DNA of 10,428 nt from Solirubrobacteraceae bacterium (lineage in GTDB: Bacteria > Actinomycetota > Thermoleophilia > Solirubrobacterales > Solirubrobacteraceae): the NCBI GenBank assembly GCA_030043235.1, contig JASHYF010000286.1:1-10428 (forward strand). Reading direction: 5' to 3'. Position numbers and translations under genes: made by a program. Under the pieces are notes generated by a model. That model ran no database searches, was not told the origin of the DNA, and was given only the letters and a program-made list of their open reading frames with translations. Within the stretch, counting starts at the first letter, position 1. Each line of letters starts with the position of its first letter. Of the stretch, positions 1-7,198 are shown in pieces.

Positions 1-195
1 GAGGAGCTGTCCTGCGCCCCGTACGGGGTGTGCGCGCGAGGCTTTCACGAGGCGATCCTGTGGGTGCTCGCCGGCAACGAGCCCGCCGAGCGCTTCTACC
101 GCGCCCGCGGGTATCGGCGCGACGGCGCCCGCCGCCACGAGAACCCGTGGGGCGTGGACGCCGAGGTGATCCGCTACCGGCGCTCGCTCGCGTGA
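1..195 (+). CDS. GNAT family N-acetyltransferase, C-terminal part (5' end outside window)
   Basis: The first frame is open from base 1 to a TGA at 193-195 and gives 64 residues. It contains ILWVLAGNEPAERFYRARGY followed by a tail rich in Arg with ENPWGV. A beta strand, then N-x-x-A-x-x-F-Y-x-x-x-G-Y, is the usual C-terminal motif B region of GNAT acetyltransferases, which transfer an acetyl group from acetyl-CoA to an amine. The acceptor cannot be told, because the substrate-binding and most acetyl-CoA-binding parts lie outside the window. The remaining length fits the last third of a typical 160-180 residue GNAT protein. The downstream gene starts 292 bp later, so the two are probably not one operon. 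The family assignment is reasonably firm; the substrate is unknown. Confidence 0.75.
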   Translation, partial: EELSCAPYGVCARGFHEAILWVLAGNEPAERFYRARGYRRDGARRHENPWGVDAEVIRYRRSLA

Positions 196-487
196 GCGGC
201 GCGTCGCACCGGCGAAGCTGCGCGCGGACACCAGCCCGCAATACCGCGCTTCACGCCGCCGCGCGGAAGCGCACCACGCGATCCCACTCTTCCTAAAAAA
301 CCGACTCAGTCGCGCAGCATGAATCGGTCACAGAATCGTAACCGCCTGGTGTCACCTAGTTCACACAGGCAGTTCGGAGCCGCGCGTAGCTTGCCGCGGA
401 GCAGCCGAGGGCCCCCCACGTCCCGTCGCGGGGTCCGCGCTGCCCTGCCCTGCAAGACGCTCTCTCCGGGAAGGAAGGCACGCGCAC
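196..487 (+). other. Intergenic leader upstream of the collagen-like gene
   Basis: These 292 bases hold no convincing gene. Visible here are a short A-rich break in the GC-rich sequence at 291-302, the perfect small palindrome GGTGTCACC at 348-356, and an imperfect hairpin at 345-369. The hairpin stem is CCTG(G)TGT with ACACAGG, one bulged G and a 10-nt loop. A promoter for the downstream secreted protein must lie here if that gene is transcribed alone, but I see no confident -35/-10 pair. The palindrome and hairpin could be an operator or a leader structure; this is inference only. Confidence 0.4.
468..478 (+). promoter_or_regulatory. Ribosome binding site of the collagen-like gene
   Basis: The purine-rich run GGGAAGGAAGG ends 9 nt before the ATG at 488. 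It is the clearest Shine-Dalgarno-like sequence in the window and fixes the start of the 1001-residue protein. Most other genes here have weak or no such motif. Confidence 0.6.
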
Positions 488-3400
488 ATGTTCACACGCT
501 CGCTCCGCACCATCCTCGGCGCCGCGGTGGCGCTGCTCACGATCCTCACGGCCGGCGAGGCCGCCGCGCTGGCCGGCACCGGTCCCGCTTACTCGGCCGG
601 CGCACCCGTCCTCGCCGAAGTGACCGGGACCGCGAGCAATCCCGCGCCCTGGACGCTCTCGCAAGGTGATCCCTCGGCCTCGCCGTACAACCTCTCGCTG
701 CCCGCCTTCAACTTCGGCGGCTCGCCCGAAGTGACCTTCAGCGGCATCACCACCCCGAACCTCGCGGTCTATCCGGCCGGGAAGTCGGCGGGCGAAATCC
801 CCTATCCGACCGGCTACGCCGGAACCCCCGGCCCGCAGCCGGGCTACTGCGGCAAAGGCGGGCCGAACCCGGAGACCGGGGAAGTCGACCACGAGCCCGC
901 CGGCGCCGTGCTGCCGATGTCGCCTTACTACTTCCCGTTCGTGATGCGCAACCCCAACAACCCGAGCGTGCTCACCGGGTTCTTCGACTACCGCCCGAAG
1001 GAAGCCGAAGAGGCGCTGGTGGTGGCCAACTCCTTCAACAACGGCCAGACGTGGCACTTCGTCGACGAGAAGCTTCAGCTGAACGCCAACGTCTGCTCGG
1101 ACGGCATCCAGAACGACAACGGCCAGGGGCACGCCTACGTGCAGGAAGTCGGCGGCGCCTGGTACCTCTACATGCTCAACCGCGTGAGCGGCGACTCGCT
1201 CGGCCAGGGCCTGCTCGTATACAAGCTGAACTGGACGCCCTCCAGCAAATACCCGTGGGGCGACCCGATCGGCGAACTGCCCAAGGCCGAGCCGGTCGGG
1301 GAAGGCCCGAACCCGCCGAACGAACAGACCGGTGACGTCGCGCCCGGCTACGCCGCGGGCGTGACCAAGGAAGAAGGCAAGACCACCGCGACGGCGACCG
1401 TCACCGTCCCCAACTACCAGACCAACCCGAAAGCCGGCGTGAAGATCAAAGTCGCCAGCACCGCCAGCCTCAAGGAAATTGCCGAAAACACGGGCGGCCA
1501 GCTCTTCGACGTCGGTTCGGAAACCGCCTACAGCACCAAGGACGACTCCACGATGCCCGCGATCCACTGCACCGAAAAAACGACCGCAACGGAATTCGAG
1601 GGCTGCGTGGCGGTGGACGCCGCCGGGCAGACGGGCGAACAGACCGTCGAAGTGAAAAGCGGCGATGACCTCGTGGCCGCGCCGGAGGTCCCCGACACCG
1701 CGATGGTCACCGACCCGCGCACCGAGGGCAACCCGGCGGGCAGCGGCCTGCAGGCGCCCGACGGGATCATCGGCACGGTCCCCGCGTCGAGCCTGCCGGC
1801 CAAACTTCCGAACGGGTCCTCGCGCAGCGAAATACCGAGCGGCGCCACGGTCGTGATCTACGGCGAGAAGCTGCTCGACTACTTCCAGCCGGCGGTCACC
1901 GGCAAGAAGGTCGAAGTCCCGACCTCCGGCGCCGGGGTCAGCATTCCGGTGTCGAGCTTCGGCTACACCGGCAGCGGCCCGCAGTCCTACGCGAGCCTCA
2001 CCGACAACACCGAACCGACCAGCACGGCGCTCAAATTCCCGGCGGCCGTCACGGTGGGCGCCGGCTTCGACGGCACCTCGAAATCCTCCACCGAAGAAGG
2101 GATCGCGTCGGTCACCTGCACCGGCGGCGTGGTCAAAGCCGGGACCGATGAATTGACCGGCTGCACCGCCAGCACGGCCAACCTGCCCGGCGGGACGACC
2201 TCCGTGACCGTGAAGAGCGAATACTACGTCGCCGCTCCCGGCGCCTGCCTGACCCCGGCGGCGACGCTCGCGCAGACCGGCGAGGGCTCCACGAGCGTCA
2301 AGAAGCTCTACAAGAACAACGAGGACTACTCGGTCGTGCGGGCCGCGTGGACGACCAACGGCATCGAATTCCACGACCTGGGCGCAGTGAGCGGCCTCAA
2401 CAACCCCGAATACACCGGCAACGCCGCCGACACCACGCCCGTCGGCCAGACCGGCACCGACGAACTCCGGTGGGTGGCCTCGCGCGGCACGATCGTCCCG
2501 ACCGCCCAGGGCGAGACCATGTTCATGTCCGGCGCGGACTGCGCCGACGGCGACAGCGACGCGTTCGAGCAGATCTTCTACTCGAACTCGTCCAACGGCA
2601 TCGAATGGAGCCGGCCGGTGCCGCTGATCAAGAACGACCCCACGTTCCTGGCCTCCGCGCTGCAGAACGCGTTCGCGGCTGAAGGCGTCGACGACCCGCT
2701 CGGGATCTCCGCCTACTACTCCGGGCGGACGTACGACCCGAACGTGATCGTCACCCCCGAAGGCGGCCTGCAGATGGTGTTCTCCGGCTACCGCACGCCG
2801 AAGCCGCTCCCGGTCACGGGCGCAGAAGTGAAGTCGCTCGGCACCGACACCTCCTTCCAGTTCACGCCGATCCAGGACGACCCCGCCCTGTACCGGAACA
2901 TCCTCACCGTGCCCATCAGCGTCAAGGAACCCGGCCCACAGGGCGAAAAGGGCGAAAAGGGCGAACAGGGTCCCCAAGGGCCAGACGGTCCCGAAGGCCC
3001 GCAGGGTCCCCAAGGCCCGCAGGGCGAAAGGGGCGAACAGGGTCCCCAAGGGCCAGACGGTCCCGCAGGCCCGCAGGGTCCCGAAGGCCCGCAGGGCGAA
3101 AGGGGCGAACAGGGTCCGATCGGACTCACCGGCCCGATCGGACCGCAGGGCCCGCAGGGTCCACAGGGCCCGCCAGGCCCGCAGGGTCCGGAAGGCACCG
3201 TCGGCAACCTCGCCTGCACCGTGACCTACCACAAACACAAAACGGTGATGCTGAGCTGCAAAGTGACGTCTCCGGCATCCTCGAGCGCCAGCGCGGCCTC
3301 GGCCGACAGAAGCTCGAAGGTTCGCGTGCGCATCACGCGGGGGCGCAAGACGCTCGCCAGTGGCAGCGGATCGCTGCGGCTCGGCAGGGTCTCGGCGAGG

Positions 3401-3493
3401 CTGTCAACCGCGCGCGGGCTCAGCCGCGGCAGCTATCTGGTGACGGTCGATCTGCCCGGCGGCGCTCTCAGCACCACCGTGCACGTCAAGTAG
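488..3493 (+). CDS. Secreted chimeric collagen-like protein with Asp-box (sialidase/BNR-like) motifs
   Basis: The protein has 1001 residues. Residues 1-29 form a signal peptide: MFTRSLRT, a hydrophobic core, and a likely cut after ALA at 27-29. Residues 30 to about 812 look like an extracellular beta-rich domain with three degenerate Asp boxes (S/T-x-N-x-G-x-x-W/F): NSFNNGQTW at 181-189, WTTNGIEF at 621-628 and SNSSNGIEW at 699-707. That pattern is typical of sialidase-type propeller blades. Two related modules, each with a Cys pair and ending VKS...VAAP, lie near 361-399 and 544-585. Residues 816-905 are 30 Gly-X-Y triplets rich in GPQ, GEQ and GER. A 96-residue beta-rich tail with two Cys follows. 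The ten Cys in total would suit disulfides outside the cell. No membrane anchor or LPXTG is seen, so it is probably released or held non-covalently. Glu is often GAA here, unlike neighbouring genes. No catalytic function is claimed; a structural or adhesive role is inferred. Confidence 0.8.
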   Translation: MFTRSLRTILGAAVALLTILTAGEAAALAGTGPAYSAGAPVLAEVTGTASNPAPWTLSQGDPSASPYNLSLPAFNFGGSPEVTFSGITTPNLAVYPAGKSAGEIPYPTGYAGTPGPQPGYCGKGGPNPETGEVDHEPAGAVLPMSPYYFPFVMRNPNNPSVLTGFFDYRPKEAEEALVVANSFNNGQTWHFVDEKLQLNANVCSDGIQNDNGQGHAYVQEVGGAWYLYMLNRVSGDSLGQGLLVYKLNWTPSSKYPWGDPIGELPKAEPVGEGPNPPNEQTGDVAPGYAAGVTKEEGKTTATATVTVPNYQTNPKAGVKIKVASTASLKEIAENTGGQLFDVGSETAYSTKDDSTMPAIHCTEKTTATEFEGCVAVDAAGQTGEQTVEVKSGDDLVAAPEVPDTAMVTDPRTEGNPAGSGLQAPDGIIGTVPASSLPAKLPNGSSRSEIPSGATVVIYGEKLLDYFQPAVTGKKVEVPTSGAGVSIPVSSFGYTGSGPQSYASLTDNTEPTSTALKFPAAVTVGAGFDGTSKSSTEEGIASVTCTGGVVKAGTDELTGCTASTANLPGGTTSVTVKSEYYVAAPGACLTPAATLAQTGEGSTSVKKLYKNNEDYSVVRAAWTTNGIEFHDLGAVSGLNNPEYTGNAADTTPVGQTGTDELRWVASRGTIVPTAQGETMFMSGADCADGDSDAFEQIFYSNSSNGIEWSRPVPLIKNDPTFLASALQNAFAAEGVDDPLGISAYYSGRTYDPNVIVTPEGGLQMVFSGYRTPKPLPVTGAEVKSLGTDTSFQFTPIQDDPALYRNILTVPISVKEPGPQGEKGEKGEQGPQGPDGPEGPQGPQGPQGERGEQGPQGPDGPAGPQGPEGPQGERGEQGPIGLTGPIGPQGPQGPQGPPGPQGPEGTVGNLACTVTYHKHKTVMLSCKVTSPASSSASAASADRSSKVRVRITRGRKTLASGSGSLRLGRVSARLSTARGLSRGSYLVTVDLPGGALSTTVHVK
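2933..3202 (+). repeat. Collagen-like Gly-X-Y coding repeat (30 triplets)
   Basis: Thirty uninterrupted Gly-X-Y triplets run from GPQ to GTV, and a 31st (GNL) extends into the tail domain. GPQ is the commonest triplet. Charged GEK, GER and GEQ triplets recur at even spacing and could stabilise a triple helix through salt bridges. Only one GPP occurs, as expected for bacterial collagens that lack prolyl hydroxylation. Family knowledge says such segments trimerise; that this one does is inference. Confidence 0.9.
2960..3103 (+). repeat. Two tandem 72-bp units inside the collagen-like segment
   Basis: Bases 2960-3031 and 3032-3103 each encode eight triplets in the order GEQ GPQ GPD GPx GPQ GPx GPQ GER and are nearly identical as DNA. 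A third unit begins at 3104 (GEQ GP) and then diverges. The 72-bp step keeps both reading frame and triplet register, so unit gain or loss would change collagen length without breaking the gene. Confidence 0.85.
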
Positions 3494-3515
3494 TTCCGCG
3501 GCCGGTGCGCGCCGT

Positions 3516-3543
3516 GGGCCGCCTGGGCTTTCTCAGGCGGCCC
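3516..3543. terminator. Shared hairpin between two convergent genes, probable bidirectional terminator
   Basis: GGGCCGCCTG at 3516-3525 pairs perfectly with CAGGCGGCCC at 3534-3543 across an 8-nt loop. It lies 22 bp after the stop of the collagen-like gene. The stop codon of the opposite MBL gene (3533-3535) sits inside it. No T-run follows on either strand, as is common for hairpin terminators in high-GC actinobacteria, so termination is likely but not shown. Confidence 0.6.
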
Positions 3544-4573
3544 GCAGCCGCACCACGCCGTCCTCTTCCGCTTCTACGACCGCACCGTCGCGCATCAGCA
3601 GATCTACGTGTCCCAGCACCTCTGAGAGTGTCAGATACGCCTGCGTCACCGCCACGTTGCCCCACAGCTCCTGCGCGATCTCGTGCGCGGTCCGCGGCTC
3701 GGAGGCGATCAGCCGGCCGATCTTCTCCGCCCGCCGGCGGTGCAGGCGAAAGCGCTCGTCGATCAGCGCCACGTGGTCGGTGATCGGCGGGCCGTGGCCG
3801 GAGAGCACCAGCGAGAGCTCCATCGCGCGCGTCTTCTCCAGCGAGTCCATGTACGTCAGCAGCGCCTGCGGGCGGGGGCCGTCGTACTCGTGCTCAGCGC
3901 TCGCGTCGAGCGGGCGCGCCAGCAGCGGGTTGGAGGAGATGTGCGCGATCAGGTGGTCCGCCGCCAGCATCATCGCGCCCTCGCCGATCGCCGATCGGTC
4001 GTCCACCAACACCGTGTCCGAAGGGCTGTGGCCGGGACGGTGCAGCACCCGCAGCGTGCGGTCGCGCAGCCGCAGCTCGCCGCCGTCGCGCAGCGGCCGC
4101 GTCACTTCCACCGCCGCCCCCCACGCGCGAAAGCCCGCCGACACCGCCCGCAGCACCGTCGCCACTTCCGGGGGGATGCCGTGGCGCAGCATCAGCCGCT
4201 CGGCGAACACGTCGTCCAGCTCCGCCTCCCGGCCGTAGCTCGCCAACAACGGCGCCACGTCCTCGAGCGCCGCCACCTCCGCCCCCGAGCGCCGCGCCAA
4301 GATCGACGCCAGGCCGAAGTGATCCATGTGCTGGTGGGTGATCACCAGCAGCTCGATGTCCTCCACCCTGTGCCCGCGCCGTGCCAGCGCCCGCTCCAGC
4401 TCGTCCAGCGCCTTCGCCGAGTTCGGCCCCGAGTCCACCAGCGTCAGCGGCGAATCCTCGATCAGATACGCGTTCACGCGCCCCACCATGAACGGCGTGG
4501 GAATCGCCAGGCAGTGGATGCCCGCCTGCGCCGCGCGCTCGAGCGCCTCCCCGGCTTGTTCCTGATCGCTCAT
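3533..4573 (-). CDS. MBL-fold metallo-hydrolase with C-terminal winged helix (LACTB2-like)
   Basis: The protein has 346 residues. The metallo-beta-lactamase fold is shown by THQHMDH (His80, His82, Asp84, His85), PGHSPSD (His182), AADH (Asp206) and SGHG (His260). Together these form the usual two-metal site. From about residue 275 a winged-helix-like domain follows (HRRRAEKIGRLI, then AHEIAQELWG and a final beta hairpin). This two-domain layout is that of the LACTB2-like branch of the superfamily, some members of which are ribonucleases; many bacterial members are only annotated as hydrolases. No signal peptide is seen, so it should be cytoplasmic. It lies 110 bp downstream of the mutase gene on the same strand, separated by a strong hairpin. 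The ATG at 4571-4573 has no clear Shine-Dalgarno sequence, but the N-terminus before AIPTPF fits the family. The substrate is unknown. Confidence 0.88.
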   Translation of the reverse strand: MSDQEQAGEALERAAQAGIHCLAIPTPFMVGRVNAYLIEDSPLTLVDSGPNSAKALDELERALARRGHRVEDIELLVITHQHMDHFGLASILARRSGAEVAALEDVAPLLASYGREAELDDVFAERLMLRHGIPPEVATVLRAVSAGFRAWGAAVEVTRPLRDGGELRLRDRTLRVLHRPGHSPSDTVLVDDRSAIGEGAMMLAADHLIAHISSNPLLARPLDASAEHEYDGPRPQALLTYMDSLEKTRAMELSLVLSGHGPPITDHVALIDERFRLHRRRAEKIGRLIASEPRTAHEIAQELWGNVAVTQAYLTLSEVLGHVDLLMRDGAVVEAEEDGVVRLRAA

Positions 4574-4628
4574 CGTGCGTGCATTCGGCCGGGGTCAAGC
4601 CAGCGTTGAGGTCGTCGCCCAAGCACGT

Positions 4629-4682
4629 GCGAGACTCGCGCCGACCGGCACGCGAAGCGTCACGGTCGGCGCGAACGCTCGC
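4629..4682 (-). terminator. Compound hairpin just after the mutase stop codon
   Basis: On the minus strand the structure begins 2 nt after the TGA at 4684-4686. Written on the plus strand, GCGAG (4629-4633) pairs with CTCGC (4678-4682). TCGCGCCGACCG (4636-4647) pairs perfectly with CGGTCGGCGCGA (4663-4674). An inner ACGC-GAA-GCGT stem-loop (4650-4660) closes it. In all 21 base pairs form, interrupted by two small internal loops. There is no U-tract beyond it. It probably terminates or attenuates mutase transcription before the MBL gene, or protects the mRNA 3' end. Confidence 0.65.
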
Positions 4683-4683
4683 A

Positions 4684-6123
4684 TCATGCGCCGCGGATCA
4701 GCGCCAGCACCTCGTCACGGCGGCGCTCCATGTCCGCGCGCGAGACCAGCGACTCCAGGCACAGACGCAGCAGCGGCTCCGTGTTCGACGGGCGCACGTT
4801 GAAGTGCCAATCCTCGTAGTCGATCGAGATCCCGTCCAGGCGTTCCTGGCGCGCATCCGAGTAGCGCACCGCGATCTCCTCCATCTTCGCCTGCTGGTCG
4901 GCCACCTGCGAGTTGATCTCCCCGGAGATGAAGTAGCGCTCGCGATAGGGCGCCAGCAGCTCGGACATGCGCACGCCCTCGCGGCACAGCAGCTCCAGCA
5001 CCAGCAGCGCCGGCAGCGTGCCCGAGTCCGCGCAGTAGAAGTCGCGGAAGTAGTAGTGCCCCGAGACCTCGCCGCCGAACAGCGAGCCCTCCCTGCGCAT
5101 GCGCGCCTTGAAATACGCGTGGCCCACGCGGTTCACGTACGGGACGCCGCCCGCGCGCCTCACCGTGTCGGGGACGGCGCGCGAGGCGCGCACGTCGTAC
5201 AGGATCGCGGGGCGGGTGGGATCCGATCTATCGTCCCGTTGCTTGCGCAGCAGCGACTCCGCAAGCAGGGCCGTCAGGAAGTCTCCGGGCACGAACTCGC
5301 CGCCGTCGTCGATGAAGAAGCAGCGGTCCGCGTCGCCGTCCCACGCGATCCCCAGGTCCGCGCCGCGCTCCCGCACTTGCTGCACGATGAAGCGCCGGTT
5401 CTCCTCGAGCAGCGGGTTCGGCTCGTGGTCGGGGAAGTTTCCATCCGGCGTCCAGTACGTCTCGAGCAGCTCCAAGCCCAGGCGCTCCAGCAGCGGGCCC
5501 ACCATCGGTCCGGCCATGCCGTTGCCGCCGTCCACCACCACCTTCAAGGGGCGCTCGGCCGAGCGAACGACCTCGGGGTCGATGAAGCCCAGCGCCGCCT
5601 CCTGGAACTCCTCGTACAGGTCGATCTCCTCGAGCGTCCCGCCCCGCCCCTCGCCGCCGAGCTCCAGCGCGCCGGCGTCCTCGGATTCGATCCAGCGGCG
5701 GACGTCCTGGATGCCTTCCTCGCCGGACAGCGCGATCGCGCCCGCGCGCACGAGCTTCGCGCCCGTATACGCCTTCGGGTTGTGCGAGGCCGTGCACATC
5801 AGGCCGCCGTCCAGCTCGCGCGAGCCGACCAGGTAGTAGAGCATCTCGCTGCCCACCTCACCCGCGTCGATCACGCTCGCCCCGGCCGACAGCAGGCCCG
5901 CGCGGTAGCGCGCCGCGAGCTCTGGGGCGCTCAGGCGCATGTCATGCCCGAGGCCCACCCGCAGCTCGCCCAGCTCCTTGCCCGCGAGGCCGGACAGCAC
6001 GACCGCGAAGCCCTGCCCGATCCGTTCCGCCACCTCGCCGTCGATCTGCTCCGGGTACAGGCCGCGGATGTCGTACGCCTTGAAGATGTCGGGAGAGAGG
6101 GCGACGGTCACCGCGCCGCGCAT
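4684..6123 (-). CDS. manB: Phosphomannomutase/phosphoglucomutase (alpha-D-phosphohexomutase family)
   Basis: The protein has 479 residues, close to the usual 450-480. It interconverts hexose 6-phosphate and hexose 1-phosphate through a phosphoserine intermediate, feeding sugar-nucleotide and glycan synthesis. All four family signatures are visible: the catalytic serine loop TASHNP (Ser113), the metal loop DGDADR (Asp262, Asp264, Asp266), the sugar-recognition loop GGEVSGHYYF (350-359) with the Glu-x-Ser of mannose/glucose dual-specificity enzymes, and the phosphate-binding loop RPSNTEP (444-450). The N-terminal FKAYDIRG is also typical. I chose the ATG at 6121-6123, because a longer open frame upstream would overlap yebC and carries no family sequence; a GTG four codons inside is possible. 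The enzyme is cytoplasmic. Its product could feed the cytidylyltransferase at 7221, but that link is inferred. Whether mannose or glucose phosphate is preferred cannot be told. Confidence 0.92.
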   Translation of the reverse strand: MRGAVTVALSPDIFKAYDIRGLYPEQIDGEVAERIGQGFAVVLSGLAGKELGELRVGLGHDMRLSAPELAARYRAGLLSAGASVIDAGEVGSEMLYYLVGSRELDGGLMCTASHNPKAYTGAKLVRAGAIALSGEEGIQDVRRWIESEDAGALELGGEGRGGTLEEIDLYEEFQEAALGFIDPEVVRSAERPLKVVVDGGNGMAGPMVGPLLERLGLELLETYWTPDGNFPDHEPNPLLEENRRFIVQQVRERGADLGIAWDGDADRCFFIDDGGEFVPGDFLTALLAESLLRKQRDDRSDPTRPAILYDVRASRAVPDTVRRAGGVPYVNRVGHAYFKARMRREGSLFGGEVSGHYYFRDFYCADSGTLPALLVLELLCREGVRMSELLAPYRERYFISGEINSQVADQQAKMEEIAVRYSDARQERLDGISIDYEDWHFNVRPSNTEPLLRLCLESLVSRADMERRRDEVLALIRGA

Positions 6124-6157
6124 CCTATGCGCCCGCCCGATTCGTAAACTTGCCGGT
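6124..6157. promoter_or_regulatory. 34-bp divergent promoter region between the mutase gene and yebC
   Basis: Only 34 bp separate two divergent start codons. An AT-richer island, TTCGTAAACTT (6141-6151), carries a -10-like TAAACT at 6145-6150. It ends 7 nt before the yebC ATG, so yebC mRNA would start at or next to its AUG. No Shine-Dalgarno sequence precedes yebC. On the other strand the same island reads TTTACGAAT and could hold a -10 element for the mutase gene. Neither promoter has a recognisable -35. Confidence 0.45.
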
Positions 6158-6907
6158 ATGTCCGGGCACTCCAAGTGGGCGTCCATCAAGCACAAGAAGG
6201 CCGTCGCCGACTCGCGCCGCGGCGCGCACTTCTCCAAGCTCACGCGCGCCATCACCGTCGCCGCGCGCGACGGCGGCGGCGACCCGGTCGGCAACCCGGC
6301 GCTCGACCTCGCCATCCGCAAGGCCAAGGAAGCGTCCATGCCCAAGGACAACATCGAGCGCGCGATCGCCAAGGGCACCGGCGAGGGCGGCGAGGCCGAG
6401 GCGATCGAGAGCGTCCTCTACGAGGGCTACGGGCCCGGGGGCGTGGCCGTGCTCGTGGAGGCGCTCACCGACAACCGCAACCGCACCAGCGCCGACATAC
6501 GCCACGCGTTCTCCAAGAACGGCGGCAACCTCGGCGAGCCCGGCTCCGTCGCCTACCTGTTCGACAAGAAGGGCACGATCGTGATCGACGCCGGCCGCTA
6601 CTCAGAAGACGAGCTCATGGTCGCCGTCGAGGCGGGCGCCGAGGACATCGCCGCCGACGAGGACGTCTTCGAGGTCGTCACCGAGCCCGCCGGCTTCGCC
6701 GCCGTGCGCGCGGCGCTCGAAGGAGCCGGCGTGGAGATCGAGAGCGCCGAGCTCGCCTACCGGCCCTCCAGCGTCGTGCCCGTCGATGAGGCGGGGGCCG
6801 CCAAGCTCATGCGCCTCATCGACACGCTCGAAGACCTCGACGACGTGGGCGCCGTGCACGCCAACTTCGACATCTCCGCCGACGTGCTCGAACGTGTCGC
6901 CGGCTAG
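6158..6907 (+). CDS. yebC: YebC/TACO1 family protein
   Basis: The protein has 249 residues, the normal length for the family. The N-terminus MSGHSKWASIKHKKAVAD is the classic family opening, followed by SKLTRAI, the KEASMPKDNIERAI segment, YEGYGPGGVAVLVE, TDNRNRTSADIRHAFSKNGG and the closing LEDLDDVGAVHANFDI. YebC proteins were long annotated as transcriptional regulators. Later work on the YebC/TACO1 family points to a role in translation, helping ribosomes through difficult proline-containing stretches. It acts in the cytoplasm. The start is fixed by the conserved MSGHSKW and has no Shine-Dalgarno sequence, so a leaderless mRNA is likely. In many bacteria ruvC follows directly; here ruvC starts 3.17 kb further on. 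An in-frame upstream extension inside the mutase gene is a shadow and was excluded. Confidence 0.97.
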   Translation: MSGHSKWASIKHKKAVADSRRGAHFSKLTRAITVAARDGGGDPVGNPALDLAIRKAKEASMPKDNIERAIAKGTGEGGEAEAIESVLYEGYGPGGVAVLVEALTDNRNRTSADIRHAFSKNGGNLGEPGSVAYLFDKKGTIVIDAGRYSEDELMVAVEAGAEDIAADEDVFEVVTEPAGFAAVRAALEGAGVEIESAELAYRPSSVVPVDEAGAAKLMRLIDTLEDLDDVGAVHANFDISADVLERVAG

Positions 6908-7077
6908 CAGAGGGTGGCGCAGCCGGCCGGAGGCCGGCGGGCCGGGCCCCTCTTTTCTCGGTCAACGGTGGCGCAGCCGGCCGACCCAGCCCTCCGGGCT
7001 GTGTGCCCCCGGCGGGCCGGGCCCCTCTTGCTCGGTCAACGGCGCTTCGGACGCCGCGAACGGGGGTCCGCGTGCGG

Positions 7078-7090
7078 CTGTGAATCACAG
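7078..7090. promoter_or_regulatory. 13-bp palindrome, first copy (module 2)
   Basis: CTGTGA and TCACAG are exact inverted halves around a single A. The same 13 bases recur at the same place in the second module 2. The halves resemble the TGTGA/TCACA arms of CRP sites, but the spacer is 1 bp instead of 6, so a CRP site is not claimed. It may be a protein site or the foot of an RNA structure. Confidence 0.4.
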
Positions 7091-7185
7091 TCGAGGGTGG
7101 CGCAGCCGGCCGGAGGCCGGCGGGCCGGGCCCCTCTTTCTCGGTCAACAGCGCTCCGGACGCCGCGAACGGGGGTCCGCGTCCGG

Positions 7186-7198
7186 CTGTGAATCACAG
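7186..7198. promoter_or_regulatory. 13-bp palindrome, second copy, just upstream of the cytidylyltransferase gene
   Basis: Identical to the palindrome at 7078-7090 and placed 22 bp before the GTG start at 7221. This position would suit an operator or leader element for the sugar nucleotidyltransferase gene, if it is used at all. Confidence 0.4.

Noticed and set aside
356..3238. A 960-residue open frame on the minus strand across the collagen-like gene
   Set aside because: It is in exact codon register with the sense gene, so it stays open simply because the sense gene avoids TTA, CTA and TCA codons. The translation is low complexity with no domain, while the sense strand has a signal peptide, a ribosome site and collagen triplets.
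4579..6147. A 522-residue plus-strand frame opposite the mutase gene
   Set aside because: Arg/Ala/His-rich shadow of a gene whose minus-strand product has all four phosphohexomutase signatures.
6124..6378. N-terminal extension of the mutase to 564 residues
   Set aside because: It would overlap the first 220 bp of yebC on the other strand and has no family sequence before FKAYDIRG.
7078..7090. Canonical CRP binding site
   Set aside because: The arms match in part, but the 1-bp spacer is incompatible with the 6-bp spacing of known CRP sites.
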